Positions 33,478 through 41,946 of a stretch of 54,502 bases of DNA are shown here, piece after piece. The translations under genes and the position numbers were made by a program. This stretch comes from Lentimicrobium sp. L6 (lineage in GTDB: Bacteria > Bacteroidota > Bacteroidia > Bacteroidales > UBA12170). Position 1 is the stretch's first letter. Every line of letters begins with the position of its first letter. The DNA is taken from the NCBI RefSeq assembly GCF_013166655.1, contig NZ_JABKCA010000031.1, forward strand, positions 1 to 54,502. The letters run 5' to 3'. The notes beneath the pieces are model-generated. The model saw only the letters and a list, made by a program, of their open reading frames with translations. It had not been told where the DNA came from and searched no databases.

Positions 33478-34344
33478 TTATTTCGTTATAGGGTTCGATG
33501 CAGTCTCTTTCCATTCGTTCATAGCACCATCATATACTTTTACATTAGGAAAACCTAAAATTGTTTTGGCAACTAAGTAAGGAAGTCCAGCTCTAACAGA
33601 AGTAGTACAGTAGAAAACAATAGTTTTGTCAGCAGTGATACCAGCAGACTTCATTAGAGATTCTAGAGTAGCTTTATCTTTTAATACACCTTGGTCAGTA
33701 ACTAAAGTTTCCCAATTTAAATTAATAGCGCCAGTGATATGACCAGGACTAGGATTTTTAGTAGAAGTGCCAGCAAATTCTTCACCATCTCTAACATCAA
33801 CAATAGTTACCTTGGCATCTTTAGCGTGAGCTTGTACCCAAGCCATATCCACAATAATATCAGTGTTTACATTAGCAGTAAAAGTTGTAGCTTTAGCTTT
33901 TGCGGGGGCTTTAGTTAAAGGTACTCTAGCTGTTCTCCAGGCATTCATGTCTTTCTCAAGAAGATTTACATTTTCAGCACCTAAATACTTTAGTATCCAA
34001 TATACTCGTCCAGCATATTTGTCTTTTGCACCATCATAAATAATGATAGTATTGGTATTTGAAATTCCTAAGTCACCAAAAATTTGAGCAAGCTCCTCAG
34101 GTGATTTAAGCATGCCTTCAGGTTTACCATCTTTGTATAGGCTTTTGTGGTCTACATGAATAGCATCTTTAATGTGAGAAACACCATAGTTCTTGCCCGT
34201 TTGTGCAGAAACTACAACCGTGTTTTTGTCTTTTATGGCTTTGCTGAAATCTTTAGCCGTGATGATATCACCTTGAGCAAATGAAAAGCTAGCTGCAAAT
34301 AAAAAGGCTATAACTAGCGTGAATGTTTTGATTGTATTTTTCAT
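33478..34344 (-). CDS. Exported two-domain thiosulfate/mercaptopyruvate sulfurtransferase (rhodanese)
   Basis: A 288-residue exported protein with signal peptide to about residue 24 (SFSFAQ). Two rhodanese domains follow. The N-terminal one (~25-145) has Asp104 at the catalytic position (IIYDGAKDKYAGR), the usual inactive domain of TST/MST enzymes. The C-terminal one (~165-285) has Cys246 in the loop FYCTTSVRAG, so it should carry a persulfide. It transfers sulfane sulfur between donors such as thiosulfate and acceptor thiols. Its close paralogue at 45028-45885 is in the divergent operon. It is the last gene of the leftward operon, 44 bases after the rhodanese lipoprotein. Confidence 0.92.
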   Translation of the reverse strand: MKNTIKTFTLVIAFLFAASFSFAQGDIITAKDFSKAIKDKNTVVVSAQTGKNYGVSHIKDAIHVDHKSLYKDGKPEGMLKSPEELAQIFGDLGISNTNTIIIYDGAKDKYAGRVYWILKYLGAENVNLLEKDMNAWRTARVPLTKAPAKAKATTFTANVNTDIIVDMAWVQAHAKDAKVTIVDVRDGEEFAGTSTKNPSPGHITGAINLNWETLVTDQGVLKDKATLESLMKSAGITADKTIVFYCTTSVRAGLPYLVAKTILGFPNVKVYDGAMNEWKETASNPITK

Positions 34345-34388
34345 AATATAGTTTTTTTAATATTTTTAATTTACTAATGAGCTATTGA

Positions 34389-34901
34389 TTAACAGCCACC
34401 AACTTCACCACCACCTTCGTGAACTTGGTCAAGGTTTTTCTCTTGTTCAAGAGGGTAAGTTAATTCCCATTTCTTGAATCCACCATCTAGTACCTTAACA
34501 TTTTTGAAACCTAATTTTTTCACTGCGTCTACGCTCATAATACTTCTATGGCCTTTTTTGCAAATGAGTATAATGGTTTCTTCTTTTAATGGAGGATATA
34601 AAAATTGATCTTCCCAAAACTGATCTTTTGCAATTTTAAATTCAATTAAACCACGAGGGATGTTAACAGATCCTGGGATAAAACCTGGATTGAATTCATT
34701 GGCTTCTCTTACATCAATGAGCAGAACCATTCCGGTATCTAGCCAAGTGTGAAGTTCTTCAACAGTAAGCAAATCCACTGAAGGAGTGAGCTCTACTATC
34801 ATTTCATCCACATTTTGATATACTTTAGTGTTATCACTGCAGGAAACCATCAAAACGATGCTTAATAATCCTAGCAGTTGAAATAAATATGACTTTTTCA
34901 T
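34389..34901 (-). CDS. Rhodanese-domain lipoprotein with C-terminal Gly-Gly-Cys
   Basis: A 170-residue lipoprotein: signal and lipobox VSC (Cys21), then a single rhodanese domain at about 45-150 (VLLIDVREANEFNPGFIPGSVNIP) with catalytic Cys114 in LICKKGHRS. The C terminus ends EGGGEVGGC, placing a free Cys170 at the very end of a Gly-rich tail. The two rhodaneses at 50881 and 51576 end in a similar acidic-Gly-Cys tail. It is anchored in the envelope beside the tetrathionate-reductase-like cytochrome and the cytochrome b, suggesting sulfur relay at the periplasmic face. The tail function is not known. Confidence 0.9.
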   Translation of the reverse strand: MKKSYLFQLLGLLSIVLMVSCSDNTKVYQNVDEMIVELTPSVDLLTVEELHTWLDTGMVLLIDVREANEFNPGFIPGSVNIPRGLIEFKIAKDQFWEDQFLYPPLKEETIILICKKGHRSIMSVDAVKKLGFKNVKVLDGGFKKWELTYPLEQEKNLDQVHEGGGEVGGC

Positions 34902-34931
34902 TATCTTGATTTTTTCTTATTATCTATTTCT

Positions 34932-36038
34932 TTATTTGTCCCACTGCATGGCAGCAGCATTTTTAGCATCTACATCTAGTATGAAGCCTTCTACACCATT
35001 GATTTTTCCATCTTTGGTACAAGGTGTCATGGTAATAGTGTGATAACCAACGCTTCCGTCTTGGCATTTTCTCATCACCAAGCCATGTTCTATGGTCTCG
35101 CCCTTCATTACTTTTGCAAAAGAATCCTCTAATTCTTTTAAGGCTTCTTTTGAACGGGAAAGGCTATAGTGTTTTCCAATAACATCAGATGGGCTATGGT
35201 ATTTATATAACTTCACCCAAGCTTTATTTACATCTTCAAAGTTCCCTCTAGCATTTATTTTAAAATAACCAGCTCCACTATTGGCAATCACATCGCGGAA
35301 TTGATGTTCTTTATTGATCCCCATTTTCTTTTCTGTGGCTTCAAGTGCATCATCTAAGAATTTACTACTGTCTTCTTTAGACATGAGTTGTTCTTTCGTC
35401 TTTTGAAGGTTGTGTTCCATAGAGCTAATGATAAGTTCTTTGGCTTCTTTCTCATCCATCTCTTCCCAACCTGTAAGCATGGCTTTCATACTACTCATTG
35501 GCTTATGACCAGTAGTAGTTAAATAGATGTGTGCTATAACAAAGATGATAAGGAAAAAGGCACCCATGGTATGAATGGCAGCAACTGTATCTAGAGATGC
35601 CAACTCAAAAGCCATATTGGGATAATTCAAATACATATAGGCAAATCCTGACAATACCATTACTGGGATTACCAAAATTTTCAGGCCTAAATAAATCATT
35701 CTCTGTAAAGGGTTGAATTTATTATAAACTAACTTGTTTGTGGGGTGTTCGGCTCCTTTAAAAATACCTGTGATATAGTATTGTGCTTGTTCTTTAAGCA
35801 TTTTTGTAGTTGGAATATATTGTCTCCATTCACCAGTGGTGAAGTGCCAGAATATGGCAAAAACAATAAGTACTAAGAAGGCCCATGCTGCATTATCGTG
35901 AAATAGAACAGCTTCTCTATATCCAAATAATTCATAATAGCCATGGATTTCAAAGCCTGTAATAGCAAGGAATAAAATGAGCAAGGCTTGAGTCCAGTGC
36001 CAGAACCTCTCAAATATTTTATATATATATACTTTCAT
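34932..36038 (-). CDS. Cytochrome b561-type quinol oxidase fused to a C-terminal PAS domain
   Basis: A 368-residue protein. Residues 1-200 form a four-helix Ni-Fe-hydrogenase/formate-dehydrogenase/thiosulfate-reductase type cytochrome b: helices around 14-32, 48-67, 115-138 and 150-175, with haem ligand candidates His14, His65, His156 and His170. A charged linker (200-250) leads to a PAS/PAC domain at ~250-365 (GAGYFKINARGNFEDVNKAW; RKCQDGSVGYHTITMTPC; GFILDVD). The cytochrome probably passes quinol electrons to the octahaem cytochrome encoded 30 bases upstream. A PAS sensor on a respiratory subunit is unusual and suggests redox or ligand sensing. Confidence 0.85.
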   Translation of the reverse strand: MKVYIYKIFERFWHWTQALLILFLAITGFEIHGYYELFGYREAVLFHDNAAWAFLVLIVFAIFWHFTTGEWRQYIPTTKMLKEQAQYYITGIFKGAEHPTNKLVYNKFNPLQRMIYLGLKILVIPVMVLSGFAYMYLNYPNMAFELASLDTVAAIHTMGAFFLIIFVIAHIYLTTTGHKPMSSMKAMLTGWEEMDEKEAKELIISSMEHNLQKTKEQLMSKEDSSKFLDDALEATEKKMGINKEHQFRDVIANSGAGYFKINARGNFEDVNKAWVKLYKYHSPSDVIGKHYSLSRSKEALKELEDSFAKVMKGETIEHGLVMRKCQDGSVGYHTITMTPCTKDGKINGVEGFILDVDAKNAAAMQWDK

Positions 36039-36068
36039 AATTTTTCTTTTTTCAAGTGAAGAACCGAC

Positions 36069-37670
36069 CTACTTCTCTTTGTGATTAGCATTACTACCTA
36101 AAACAACTCGGATTCCGCCATGAATAACCACACCTGCTAGTGTTAATAATAATAGAAGGATTCCCATATTATCAATTAGAGCAAATCGGTCTCTTCCAGG
36201 TAAATAGAAGTCGCGAAGATTTGCCAAGCGTCCTTTTTTACTACTAGTGTGACAATCGATACATTGTAAAGAATGACTAGCGGGAGAAACTTGATGGTTT
36301 AAAGGCCAATACATTTCGGTTTCAGCGAAATCATACTCTCCACTATATGGAAGGCCTAAATAGCCCATGCCCGCTATAATGGATTCGTTCCAATCGAAAT
36401 CTACCCAATAAGCACTGTCACCTTTTACTGGCGACCATAATTTAGGTTGAACTAAGGTCATGTTTACCTTATCGTAGGGCTGTTTACCTCTGTGCACTTT
36501 AACAGGCCAAATCTTTGAACTTCCAGTGGATTCAATATTGGCATTTTTATCGGTATAAGAACCAGCTAATGAATTCATTTGGATAGGAAAAGACCTGATG
36601 GTGTCAGTAATTAGCATATGATCTGCTAAACCATTAAACCAAAAATACTCGGGAATTACATGATCGTTATAAACGAAATTCCCCTTTATACTTAGGTAAT
36701 TATGATTTCCATCCGCATCATTCTCATGTGTGGGGTGGCCGTCTTCGTCTAATCGTCCAGCTGTACTCCAGTCCCAAATCATCTTTGTAGAATTGGCTTT
36801 GGCATATTCTGGAATATGACAGGTTTGACAAGCAACACGATAACCATGGTCGTTTAGAATTTTGTCTTGATGTGGTTTGTCAGTGTGACATTGGTCACAT
36901 GTGACCCTGTTTTTGTTTTCAGAAGAAAGAGCATAAAGTTTACCAGAAATGTAGTGATTCTCTGTTACGTGGCATTCTATGCAACTCATGTCTTCACCTT
37001 CAGTGGTCATGTGAACATCTACTTCTCTAGAGCAGTCGTTCATGGCTTTGTCTAGGTCACCATGTTTTACATTGTTTCCGCCTCCACCCCAGTAGTGGCA
37101 TATCCCACAGTTTGCTCTTTCTGGAGAGCCAACACTCTGAGATATTACATTTAAGTTCAAGCCTGCAATTGGATTTCCAGCCTTTCCTTTTTTATACATT
37201 CCACTTTGATCGTGACACACCAAGCAATCAATATTTTCTTTTTTTGAGAAATCGAAACTCTTGTCTTCCCATCCATATCCAATATGACAACGAGTACATG
37301 TTTTCTCGCTGGCATTTACTCCAATACAAAAATTGTTAAGAATGTTCGTTTTACCCACTGAAACTAAGCCTCTGCCGTGAAGTTTTTCTTTACGGTCCCA
37401 AGTCCAGTGGTTGTTGGCCATGATTTCTCCATGTCTTTCGGTGTGACAGCTTAAACAAGCCAAGGTCACATCTTGTGGACGTTCGAAATCTTGTCGTAGC
37501 TCTTTAAATTTGGTATGATCTACTACTTTTTTATCCAACCTGTCGGCTTTCTTAATGTAGTTGACCAATTTGATGTCTTTATCTTGCTCCTCATCGATAT
37601 TGGTTATGTAACCAAACACAATAATCTGCGGAACAATCAAAATTAAAATTACATAAAATATCCGCTTCAT
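36069..37670 (-). CDS. Octahaem c-type cytochrome, tetrathionate-reductase (Otr) family
   Basis: A 533-residue exported multihaem cytochrome. An uncleaved-type N-terminal signal/anchor is followed by eight CxxCH motifs: CLSCH, CTRCH, CLVCH, CGICH, CIECH, CDQCH, CQTCH and CIDCH. Flanking sequences such as NNHWTWDRKEKLHGRG and the late LPGRDRFALIDNMG region fit the octahaem tetrathionate reductase family. A C-terminal hydrophobic helix (IDNMGILLLLLTLAGVVIHGG) anchors it. The family reduces tetrathionate, and in Shewanella also nitrite and hydroxylamine, so the physiological acceptor is uncertain. Context (cytochrome b, rhodaneses) favours a sulfur compound. An FNR-type box and a consensus promoter precede it. 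Confidence 0.9.
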   Translation of the reverse strand: MKRIFYVILILIVPQIIVFGYITNIDEEQDKDIKLVNYIKKADRLDKKVVDHTKFKELRQDFERPQDVTLACLSCHTERHGEIMANNHWTWDRKEKLHGRGLVSVGKTNILNNFCIGVNASEKTCTRCHIGYGWEDKSFDFSKKENIDCLVCHDQSGMYKKGKAGNPIAGLNLNVISQSVGSPERANCGICHYWGGGGNNVKHGDLDKAMNDCSREVDVHMTTEGEDMSCIECHVTENHYISGKLYALSSENKNRVTCDQCHTDKPHQDKILNDHGYRVACQTCHIPEYAKANSTKMIWDWSTAGRLDEDGHPTHENDADGNHNYLSIKGNFVYNDHVIPEYFWFNGLADHMLITDTIRSFPIQMNSLAGSYTDKNANIESTGSSKIWPVKVHRGKQPYDKVNMTLVQPKLWSPVKGDSAYWVDFDWNESIIAGMGYLGLPYSGEYDFAETEMYWPLNHQVSPASHSLQCIDCHTSSKKGRLANLRDFYLPGRDRFALIDNMGILLLLLTLAGVVIHGGIRVVLGSNANHKEK

Positions 37671-37694
37671 ACTTTTTTGTTATAATATTCACAA

Positions 37695-37726
37695 CAAAAT
37701 TAGAGCTAGTGGACTTGATTGGCAAA
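37695..37726 (-). promoter_or_regulatory. Consensus promoter of the octahaem cytochrome operon
   Basis: On the minus strand TTTG (plus 37723-37726) and TAATTTTG (plus 37695-37702) are separated by 20 bases, a full match to the Bacteroidota TTTG-N19/20-TAnnTTTG promoter. Start would be near 37688, about 18 bases before the ATG. Confidence 0.75.
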
Positions 37727-37774
37727 AAATAGATAGCCAGATACATAGGTTTAAAATCAAGATTAAATCAAATA

Positions 37775-37796
37775 AAACTTGATATAAATCAAGTTT
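37775..37796. promoter_or_regulatory. FNR-type operator
   Basis: AAACTTGAT-ATAA-ATCAAGTTT, a perfect 9-4-9 palindrome whose core TTGAT-N4-ATCAA (37779-37792) is the FNR consensus. It is centred about 97 bases upstream of the predicted start of the octahaem cytochrome operon, a position compatible with activation. The local Crp/Fnr proteins are candidate binders. Confidence 0.8.
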
Positions 37797-37949
37797 AAAT
37801 TTGTTGTGGAGTTCCCATTAAAAATACAATGCGCAAAAGTATTGGTTTTGAGATGTTTTTCTTCCCTCTAATCTACAAACAGTCAATGTAATATGAGGCG
37901 TTTTTAGACTGGTTTTAAGAAAGGGAAATGGAGAGGATTTGAGGGAGAA

Positions 37950-40646
37950 TTAATGCGGAATCTTACAAACTGCTGGACGAGATTTTACAAGCTCCTCAAA
38001 ATTTTGTCTTAAACTAGCTTTTATTACTGTAGAATTTTCAGAATGACAAGAGAGACAAGCGCCTATTTTTAGAACTTTGTTTTGTTCTTCCTGATTCAAG
38101 GATCTAAAATCACTTCTGGTAGATTTTCCTCTCATTTCTTTTTGGTCTATAAAACTTGTCCAAGCATCTTCTGGTAAGCCATCATATTTAGAATTTGCAA
38201 AGCTTGGATTGAATACCCATTGGTTTTTTTGGAAATCTAATCTTAAATCTCCTCTACCAAATCCTAGAGCTAAAGAATTGAGGTGGCAAGACTTGCAATC
38301 TCTGCCTTTGGATTGTGTGGTGTGTGGGCTTACTGGAGCATATAATCTATGAAAAGCATGAGCGCCTTTTCTATTATAAAAACTGGCCGTATCAATGGTC
38401 ATAATCATTCCTGGTGCAGCAGATTCGTATATGAGCTTATTGCCATGCTCTCTCACTCCAATAACTGGCGCTTCATGGAAATACTTCCCAATAAACTCGT
38501 TCCACTCTCCTTGAATTTTCTTTCTGTCGAGTAAATCATAAGCCATTTCATCCTCTGAATCATAGGCATTATGACATCCTAAACATTGAGGAACCCAAGA
38601 GCTATGACAAAGAGAACAACTTACGTTTTTGTGAGCCTCGGCGGTACAGACTTCAGCTGGAGGATTTAGAGGATGTTGTTTTTCGGTGAATTTCCCTAAT
38701 AAATAGGCTTCATTTTCATTAAGTACTCTTGAGTTTAAAACGGCTACATTATCGTTCAGGGTTTTTATTATTCCTAGCTCTGAGTTTATATATTCCCTTA
38801 AATCGAATACGTTTTTCTCTTCTCTATTTAGATCTTCGTAATTGGTCGTTGAAGTAAAGGCCTTACTGTGACAATCTATACATTGTATTTTTACCGCTTG
38901 CTCCTGATGTGCATATTTTTTACCATCCCCCATTACTCCTTGATAAAGGTGGCAATCGATGCATTGTAGGCCCGCTTTATGATGAACATCAGCTTCTATC
39001 ATTTCGAATACCCTTTTATCATTTAGTAAACGAAGGCTATCTGTTTTTACATAATCCTTATGGGAAATTAATGTTTCATGCCATCCTTCGTAATTGGTAG
39101 AAATTCTTCCAGAGCGGCTATGGCAACCAAAACATTTTCCATTATCTACTTGTATATTGAGTTGAGGATGTTGATAATTGAGGATACTGTCTAAAGCTTT
39201 GCCATTTGAGAGTGCTTGATGAGAAGCCAATTGTGTATCTGAGTATTGGAGATGACAAGCTAAACAGCCTCCTCCTCTCGACTTTTCATGGATAGGGCCA
39301 GTTTCTGTTTTTTCTTTTCCCAAATGACAATTGGCACACAGGTTTCTAATGTGGGTTTCTGCAGGAGAATGGCCTATTTCTTCAATATGATATCGAGCAT
39401 CGAGATTGTTAGATTCATGAAACACAAATTTATCCACAGCCACCAATCCACTATTACTCGTCATCAGCGAATTGTTAATATGCTCTAATTCATTGGGATG
39501 ACATTCACTTGTTCCACAGGTTTGCTTAGCATTGGAAAGATTTCCGGGAAATAATACCATGCCTTGGTGTGCAATATCTTTATCGGTGCTTAGTTTGTTC
39601 CCTAAATGGCAAGAGGCACAGCCAATGGCTTGCACATCATGTGATATGACAAAGCCACTAACCTCACCATGACACCACATGCAAGATTCTTTACTTTGAA
39701 TGTCAGAATCGGGTCCATTAGGCTCCTCCATTCCCCTCCATATATTATAGGGCTCAAAATATTCAGTATCCTTATTGATTTGGTTTTCCCATTTCCAATT
39801 TTCTCCTCTAAAATAAAAACCGATAATGGTTAGGGATAAGTAGATGATAGATAGTGAGATGAAGAAAACAGTGGTGTATTTTTTAAATTTACTAGGAATT
39901 AATTTCAATATATAAAGCAGGAGTATGATTAGGCCAATAAAAAATAAAGACCAAGCCGGTTCCCCCATCCAATGCAATATCTCTTGTAAGCCAACAAAAT
40001 ACCATGGCCCTTTTAAAGTAGCATCTAATCCTTGATGCAGTGGTGCGTTGAAAAAAGAAGACAGTAAAGCTAAAAACATCAAAGAAATGACAAAAACTAA
40101 TCCTCTTGGCCAGATTTGCTTGGCATGTTCGAAAATGATGAATATGATGATGATGCTAAAGGTTGCCACGTGATGCATATAGGGAATCAACAGATTGGTA
40201 GTCTGATCACCCAATAAGAAATAGGCAATGCTATCTCCTATATATGGAATAGAAGAACTTAAGAAATGGAGGATTTCCCAAGCTTGTTTGCTATCGGCAT
40301 CACCTTTCAATAGGAAACCGGAAAGCATCACTAAGTAAATAATCAATATGCTTATCACAAGTCTAAACCATAGCCCATGTTTTATTTTGGATTCTGATTT
40401 TTGAATCAAATGATCAATGAAATGAAGGATAGTGAAGATTAAAAAGAGTTGACTACTCCAATAGTGTAGGTTTCTGAAAAATAATGCAAATGAATTTTGT
40501 ATACTAAAACTGATAATGGATTGATAAGGCTGATTCACATCATAAGGGATGATCAGGAAAACTCCTGAAAACAAACAAATCATCAGCATGGCAATAGACC
40601 ATTGTCCGAAGGAAAACCCAAGGAATCTCTTGATCAGCGAATTCAT
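37950..40646 (-). CDS. Cytochrome b (bc-complex type) fused to a ~12-haem cytochrome c
   Basis: An 898-residue fusion. Residues 1-280 are a bc1/b6f-type cytochrome b: about seven or eight helices, haem ligands His61/His75 and His159/His174, and a Qo-loop-like LKGPWYFVGLQEIL in which PEWY is GPWY (213-216). Residues ~300-898 are periplasmic with eleven CxxCH motifs (CMWCH, CASCH, CANCH, CLACH, CFGCH, CIDCH twice, CSLCH, CLGCH, CKSCH, CLSCH) plus one CX4CH (CGTSECH). It overlaps no gene but follows the Rieske gene by one base, so the two should form a quinol-oxidising complex with an unusual multihaem output. The terminal acceptor is unknown. Confidence 0.88.
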   Translation of the reverse strand: MNSLIKRFLGFSFGQWSIAMLMICLFSGVFLIIPYDVNQPYQSIISFSIQNSFALFFRNLHYWSSQLFLIFTILHFIDHLIQKSESKIKHGLWFRLVISILIIYLVMLSGFLLKGDADSKQAWEILHFLSSSIPYIGDSIAYFLLGDQTTNLLIPYMHHVATFSIIIIFIIFEHAKQIWPRGLVFVISLMFLALLSSFFNAPLHQGLDATLKGPWYFVGLQEILHWMGEPAWSLFFIGLIILLLYILKLIPSKFKKYTTVFFISLSIIYLSLTIIGFYFRGENWKWENQINKDTEYFEPYNIWRGMEEPNGPDSDIQSKESCMWCHGEVSGFVISHDVQAIGCASCHLGNKLSTDKDIAHQGMVLFPGNLSNAKQTCGTSECHPNELEHINNSLMTSNSGLVAVDKFVFHESNNLDARYHIEEIGHSPAETHIRNLCANCHLGKEKTETGPIHEKSRGGGCLACHLQYSDTQLASHQALSNGKALDSILNYQHPQLNIQVDNGKCFGCHSRSGRISTNYEGWHETLISHKDYVKTDSLRLLNDKRVFEMIEADVHHKAGLQCIDCHLYQGVMGDGKKYAHQEQAVKIQCIDCHSKAFTSTTNYEDLNREEKNVFDLREYINSELGIIKTLNDNVAVLNSRVLNENEAYLLGKFTEKQHPLNPPAEVCTAEAHKNVSCSLCHSSWVPQCLGCHNAYDSEDEMAYDLLDRKKIQGEWNEFIGKYFHEAPVIGVREHGNKLIYESAAPGMIMTIDTASFYNRKGAHAFHRLYAPVSPHTTQSKGRDCKSCHLNSLALGFGRGDLRLDFQKNQWVFNPSFANSKYDGLPEDAWTSFIDQKEMRGKSTRSDFRSLNQEEQNKVLKIGACLSCHSENSTVIKASLRQNFEELVKSRPAVCKIPH

Positions 40647-41036
40647 TTATGTGTTTTTATAGATGAGGTATTTCTTTTCATCTGCAAGATACTCATATTT
40701 CAGAGATTTGAGATTTTTGGTGGCAGGGCCATTTATAACATGGCCATTGACATCATATTCTGAACCATGACAAGGACATATTAATACTCCCTCTTTTATT
40801 TGATTGATATGACAACCTAGGTGGCTGCATTGTGCAGAGTAAAATGATACTTGCTCGTTTTCTATTCTTACAAATACCCCTTCAAGGAATTGCTTGTCTA
40901 TTAGTTTAGCCTCCTCAATAAATAATTGGTTTTTCGATTGAATATGTTTTTGCCTTTTTATGGAAAAGAAAGATAGCAATGCTGCAGGAAAGAGCATTGC
41001 TAAACTAAGTCTTTTAAAAAATAAGCGCCGATCCAT
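40647..41036 (-). CDS. Rieske [2Fe-2S] protein
   Basis: A 129-residue membrane-anchored iron-sulfur protein. An N-terminal helix (LSLAMLFPAALLSFF) preceded by basic MDRRLFFKRL resembles a short Tat-like anchor. The cluster motifs are CSHLGC (Cys70, His72, Cys75) and CPCHGS (Cys87, Cys89, His90): ligands Cys70, His72, Cys87, His90 and disulfide Cys75-Cys89, followed by GHVINGPATKNL. It is compact, as in menaquinol-oxidising complexes. The gene directly precedes the cytochrome b-multihaem fusion and is its expected partner. Confidence 0.93.
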   Translation of the reverse strand: MDRRLFFKRLSLAMLFPAALLSFFSIKRQKHIQSKNQLFIEEAKLIDKQFLEGVFVRIENEQVSFYSAQCSHLGCHINQIKEGVLICPCHGSEYDVNGHVINGPATKNLKSLKYEYLADEKKYLIYKNT

Positions 41037-41053
41037 ATGGAAATTATTAAATT

Positions 41054-41749
41054 CTAACCATAAAGGCTGATTTCTTTCAATTTATCAAAATTGAGGACAC
41101 TAATCATTTTGCCATCCACATCAATTAATTTTTCTTCTTTAAATTCTTTGAATATTCTGATCACACTTTCTGAAGAGAGGCCTGTTAAGTCAGCCAAATC
41201 GTTCCTGCTTATATTTAATTTGAATTTGCCTTTTTTAAAGACGTTTTCAGCCAAGCATAAAATGATATCTGCTACTCTTCCATGAGATTGTTTTCTAGAA
41301 ATACAGTAAAATCTACCATAAATTTGAGCTGTATTAGAATTTAATAAGTTGATGATTTGAGTGGCGAATTTTGCATTTTTTCTAACCAATTGTTTGAAAA
41401 TATCAACACTGATCAGTGTTGCTGTAGATTCCACATAGGTAGATACACTATATATAAAGGTGTCGTTTCCATCAAAAATAGAAGAGAGACTTACAAAATG
41501 ATTGTCTGGCACAATCTTAAGAATTAAGTCTTTTTGGTTTCCCTCTAAATATACTTTTACCAGACCCTCTTTTAAGAAAACAACATGAGAGGCAAAGGAG
41601 CCTTGTTTGGCTATAACCTCACCCTTTTTAAATTTAACATCTCTCTTGTTTGCTGACAATAAAGCGGCCTCCTCTTCGGTCAAAGAATCGAACCAATTAA
41701 AGTGTGAAGTGTTAACTATACAACTGGGAGCTGCTATGGTTTCTGTCAT
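41054..41749 (-). CDS. Crp/Fnr-family transcriptional regulator
   Basis: A 231-residue regulator: cyclic-nucleotide-binding fold at ~20-140 (VKFKKGEVIAKQGSFASHVVFLKEG), dimer helix at 140-165 and a winged HTH at ~165-220 (LNISRNDLADLTGLSSESVIRIFKEF). The recognition helix has E-S-V-I-R, keeping FNR-like Glu and final Arg and lacking the Arg before Glu typical of CRP, which agrees with TTGAT sites nearby. The Fnr [4Fe-4S] Cys set is absent (only scattered Cys), so the signal may be another redox ligand or NO via haem. It starts the leftward operon with Rieske and bc genes, and is a paralogue of 53525-54217. Confidence 0.88.
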   Translation of the reverse strand: MTETIAAPSCIVNTSHFNWFDSLTEEEAALLSANKRDVKFKKGEVIAKQGSFASHVVFLKEGLVKVYLEGNQKDLILKIVPDNHFVSLSSIFDGNDTFIYSVSTYVESTATLISVDIFKQLVRKNAKFATQIINLLNSNTAQIYGRFYCISRKQSHGRVADIILCLAENVFKKGKFKLNISRNDLADLTGLSSESVIRIFKEFKEEKLIDVDGKMISVLNFDKLKEISLYG

Positions 41750-41773
41750 AATTATAGGTTTATTTTAGACTAG

Positions 41774-41781
41774 CAAAAATA
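41774..41781 (-). promoter_or_regulatory. -7 promoter element of the leftward Crp/Fnr-Rieske-bc operon
   Basis: TATTTTTG on the minus strand, 25 bases upstream of the ATG at 41749. Start would be near 41767. The FNR-type box at 41822-41835 is then centred about 61 bases upstream, a classical class I activation distance. Confidence 0.45.
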
Positions 41782-41821
41782 ATAAAAAAAAGAACATATG
41801 TGATTTTCTGCATATAAAAAC

Positions 41822-41835
41822 TTGATATAAATCAG
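41822..41835. promoter_or_regulatory. FNR-type operator, imperfect
   Basis: TTGAT-ATAA-ATCAG, one mismatch from TTGAT-N4-ATCAA, embedded in AAAAACTTGAT...ATCAGTTTTT. It lies between the divergent Crp/Fnr operon and the rhodanese lipoprotein operon and could serve both. It shares the ATAA spacer with the box at 37779. Confidence 0.6.
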
Positions 41836-41912
41836 TTTTTTAGAATGGATATGCCTTGTTTTTTCATGTGGAATTACCATGTCAGTTTTTCTGTTACTAG
41901 GATAACAATAGA

Positions 41913-41920
41913 TAGATTTG
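41913..41920 (+). promoter_or_regulatory. -7 promoter element of the tetra-rhodanese gene
   Basis: TAGATTTG, a TAnnTTTG match, 26 bases upstream of the ATG at 41947; a T-rich tract around 41887-41891 at a spacing of about 21 could serve as the -33 element. Confidence 0.45.
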
Positions 41921-41946
41921 TAACATAAACAAAAAGAAAGTTACTT

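Noticed and set aside
33478-34344. Two-domain sulfurtransferase broken because the first domain lacks Cys
   Set aside because: TST/MST enzymes normally have an Asp in the first domain and one Cys in the second, as seen here.
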